DNA of 44,030 nucleotides from Welwitschia mirabilis (lineage: Eukaryota > Gnetophyta > Gnetopsida > Welwitschiales), in assembly GCA_051453625.1 (NCBI GenBank), contig JBOZIK010000001.1:235708475-235752504 (forward strand). The letters run 5' to 3'. This document shows, piece after piece, positions 43,634 through 44,030 of this stretch (position 1 is the stretch's first letter; each line of letters begins with the position of its first letter). Below the pieces are notes generated by a model. The model searched no databases. It saw nothing but the letters and a program-made list of their open reading frames with translations, and was not told the origin of the DNA. Both the position numbers and the translations under genes were made by a program.

Positions 43634-44030
43634 GACTTAAAAAAGGTTAAATAATAAAAAAAGGTAGAATCTAATCCTACAAATTCCATGAAAGATTATA
43701 CAATAACCTTGGAGAAGTATATAGAAATAATTTTAGATGTTAAATCCACGACCAAGAAAAATGTTGTGCAAACCTATGATTTATATGAGGATAATTAGCA
43801 CGTTACTAAAATTTGTCCTCTTTTTCCAACATACAAAGAAAGAATTTGTGAAGAAGTTTGTACTTTCAACCAACCATCTCAAAACTTCTGAAATCAAAAT
43901 CAGATACAACCAAGGTTGAACACTCATTTTCAAAATAATTCTCAACCTTTTAGAAACTAATTCAAAAACTTAAACTCTCAACTAGAATCATTAAACTTTT
44001 AATATCCAAATGATCTAATTACAAACCTTG

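Larger units (their letters stand above)
40612..44030 (+). mobile_element. 5' part of an Athila/Tat-type Ty3/gypsy element
   Basis: Order on the plus strand: LTR (edge TGATGGGG at 40612, repeated at 40840), PBS at 41903, a leader of about 690 bp, and gag from about 42593 to the window end. The PBS core and the gag wording point to Athila (or another Tat-like clade), not to the chromovirus on the left. The solo LTR at 4997-6270 belongs to the same or a close family. pol and the 3' LTR lie outside the window. Confidence 0.85.
42593..44030 (+). pseudogene. Athila-type gag remnant, runs off the window
   Basis: From the ATG at 42593 (MSSTSHKQK) the frames give YPTFNGEDDEDPLQHIADIEQ (42945-43005; usual FSGLPGEDPNEHL..F), MTLKDEAKLWLKTI (43076-43117; usual FSLKDKAK.WLNSL), TWSQV and FMSKETMRKRRKEITNFQ (43131-43225; usual WE.....FL.KFFP....RREI..F.Q), EDYASTYEFF (43230-43265; usual E.L.EAWERFK), LDCFYNGLTPHTK (43318-43356; usual FYNGLNP.TR) and LIDFSYSGNLMNLT (43360-43402; usual LIDAAAGGSL). 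Near 43800-43860 ICPLFPTYKERICEEV matches the degraded zinc-knuckle tail. Stops interrupt it repeatedly and two 100-N gaps with duplicated flanks lie inside. Confidence 0.82.

Noticed and set aside
1-44030. CRISPR arrays, phage or bacterial defence systems
   Set aside because: No regularly spaced short repeats, bacterial promoters or prokaryotic gene density; everything recognisable is of plant nuclear type.

Overview
The window looks like gene-poor plant chromatin, probably from a dicot nuclear genome. It is extremely AT-rich, has sixteen assembly gaps, and consists mostly of decayed LTR retrotransposons of plant type plus fragments of two plant genes. No intact host gene, rRNA, tRNA, CRISPR array or bacterial-type operon is visible. 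Nearly every coding trace is broken by stops and frameshifts, so the annotation rests on protein motifs read across frames, on LTR/PBS/PPT landmarks, and on repeats compared by eye.

Left (145-18627): one very old Ty3/gypsy chromovirus on the minus strand. Its PPT (8076-8085), PBS (13551-13562), gag, protease, RT, RNase H, integrase and chromodomain traces are in the expected order. Its LTRs were probably about 3.9 kb each. The left (3') LTR was later hit twice: by a related solo LTR in the opposite orientation (310-3058, 5-bp TSD) and by an Athila-type solo LTR (4997-6270, apparent 6-bp TSD). The right LTR contains a 977-N gap and two duplicated gap flanks.

Middle (18628-32635): about 5.3 kb of AT-rich DNA with nothing recognisable, then a diverged tandem repeat (23965-24470), then a minus-strand Ty1/copia element (24993-32635). 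The copia element has a 1,046-bp 3' LTR, PPT, an extra ORF downstream of pol, RNase H, RT, integrase, protease, gag and PBS. Its 5' LTR is cut after about 85 bp by DNA that starts CACTATAAGAAG and carries inverted subterminal repeats, the hallmark of a CACTA transposon end.

Right-centre (33660-39480): a tandem duplication of about 2.0 kb. Each copy holds one importin-alpha exon on the plus strand (broken in copy A, open with AG/GT borders in copy B) and a start-codon ORF on the minus strand. It is followed by a minus-strand pseudogene of a plant family-1-type glycosyltransferase (At4g01210/At5g04480-like). A piece of that glycosyltransferase also lies inverted just behind the importin exon in both duplicated units. 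These fragments may be cargo of the CACTA-like element, but its other end is not visible.

Right end (40612-44030): the 5' part of a plus-strand Athila/Tat-type gypsy element: LTR of about 1.06 kb, PBS with the TGTTGCC core, a leader with repeated hairpins, and decayed gag. It runs out of the window.

Assembly caveat: seven gaps are exactly 100 N. Six of these have the same sequence on both sides (84, 78, 215, 128, 103 and 37 bp), so these are very likely unmerged contig ends and not biological duplications. Gaps: 506-677, 1625-1700, 2026-2035, 5530-5629, 5892-6052, 7890-7937, 10044-10161, 15657-16633, 17170-17269, 17609-17708, 23686-23834, 28989-29226, 35677-35776, 40740-40839, 42708-42807, 43497-43596.
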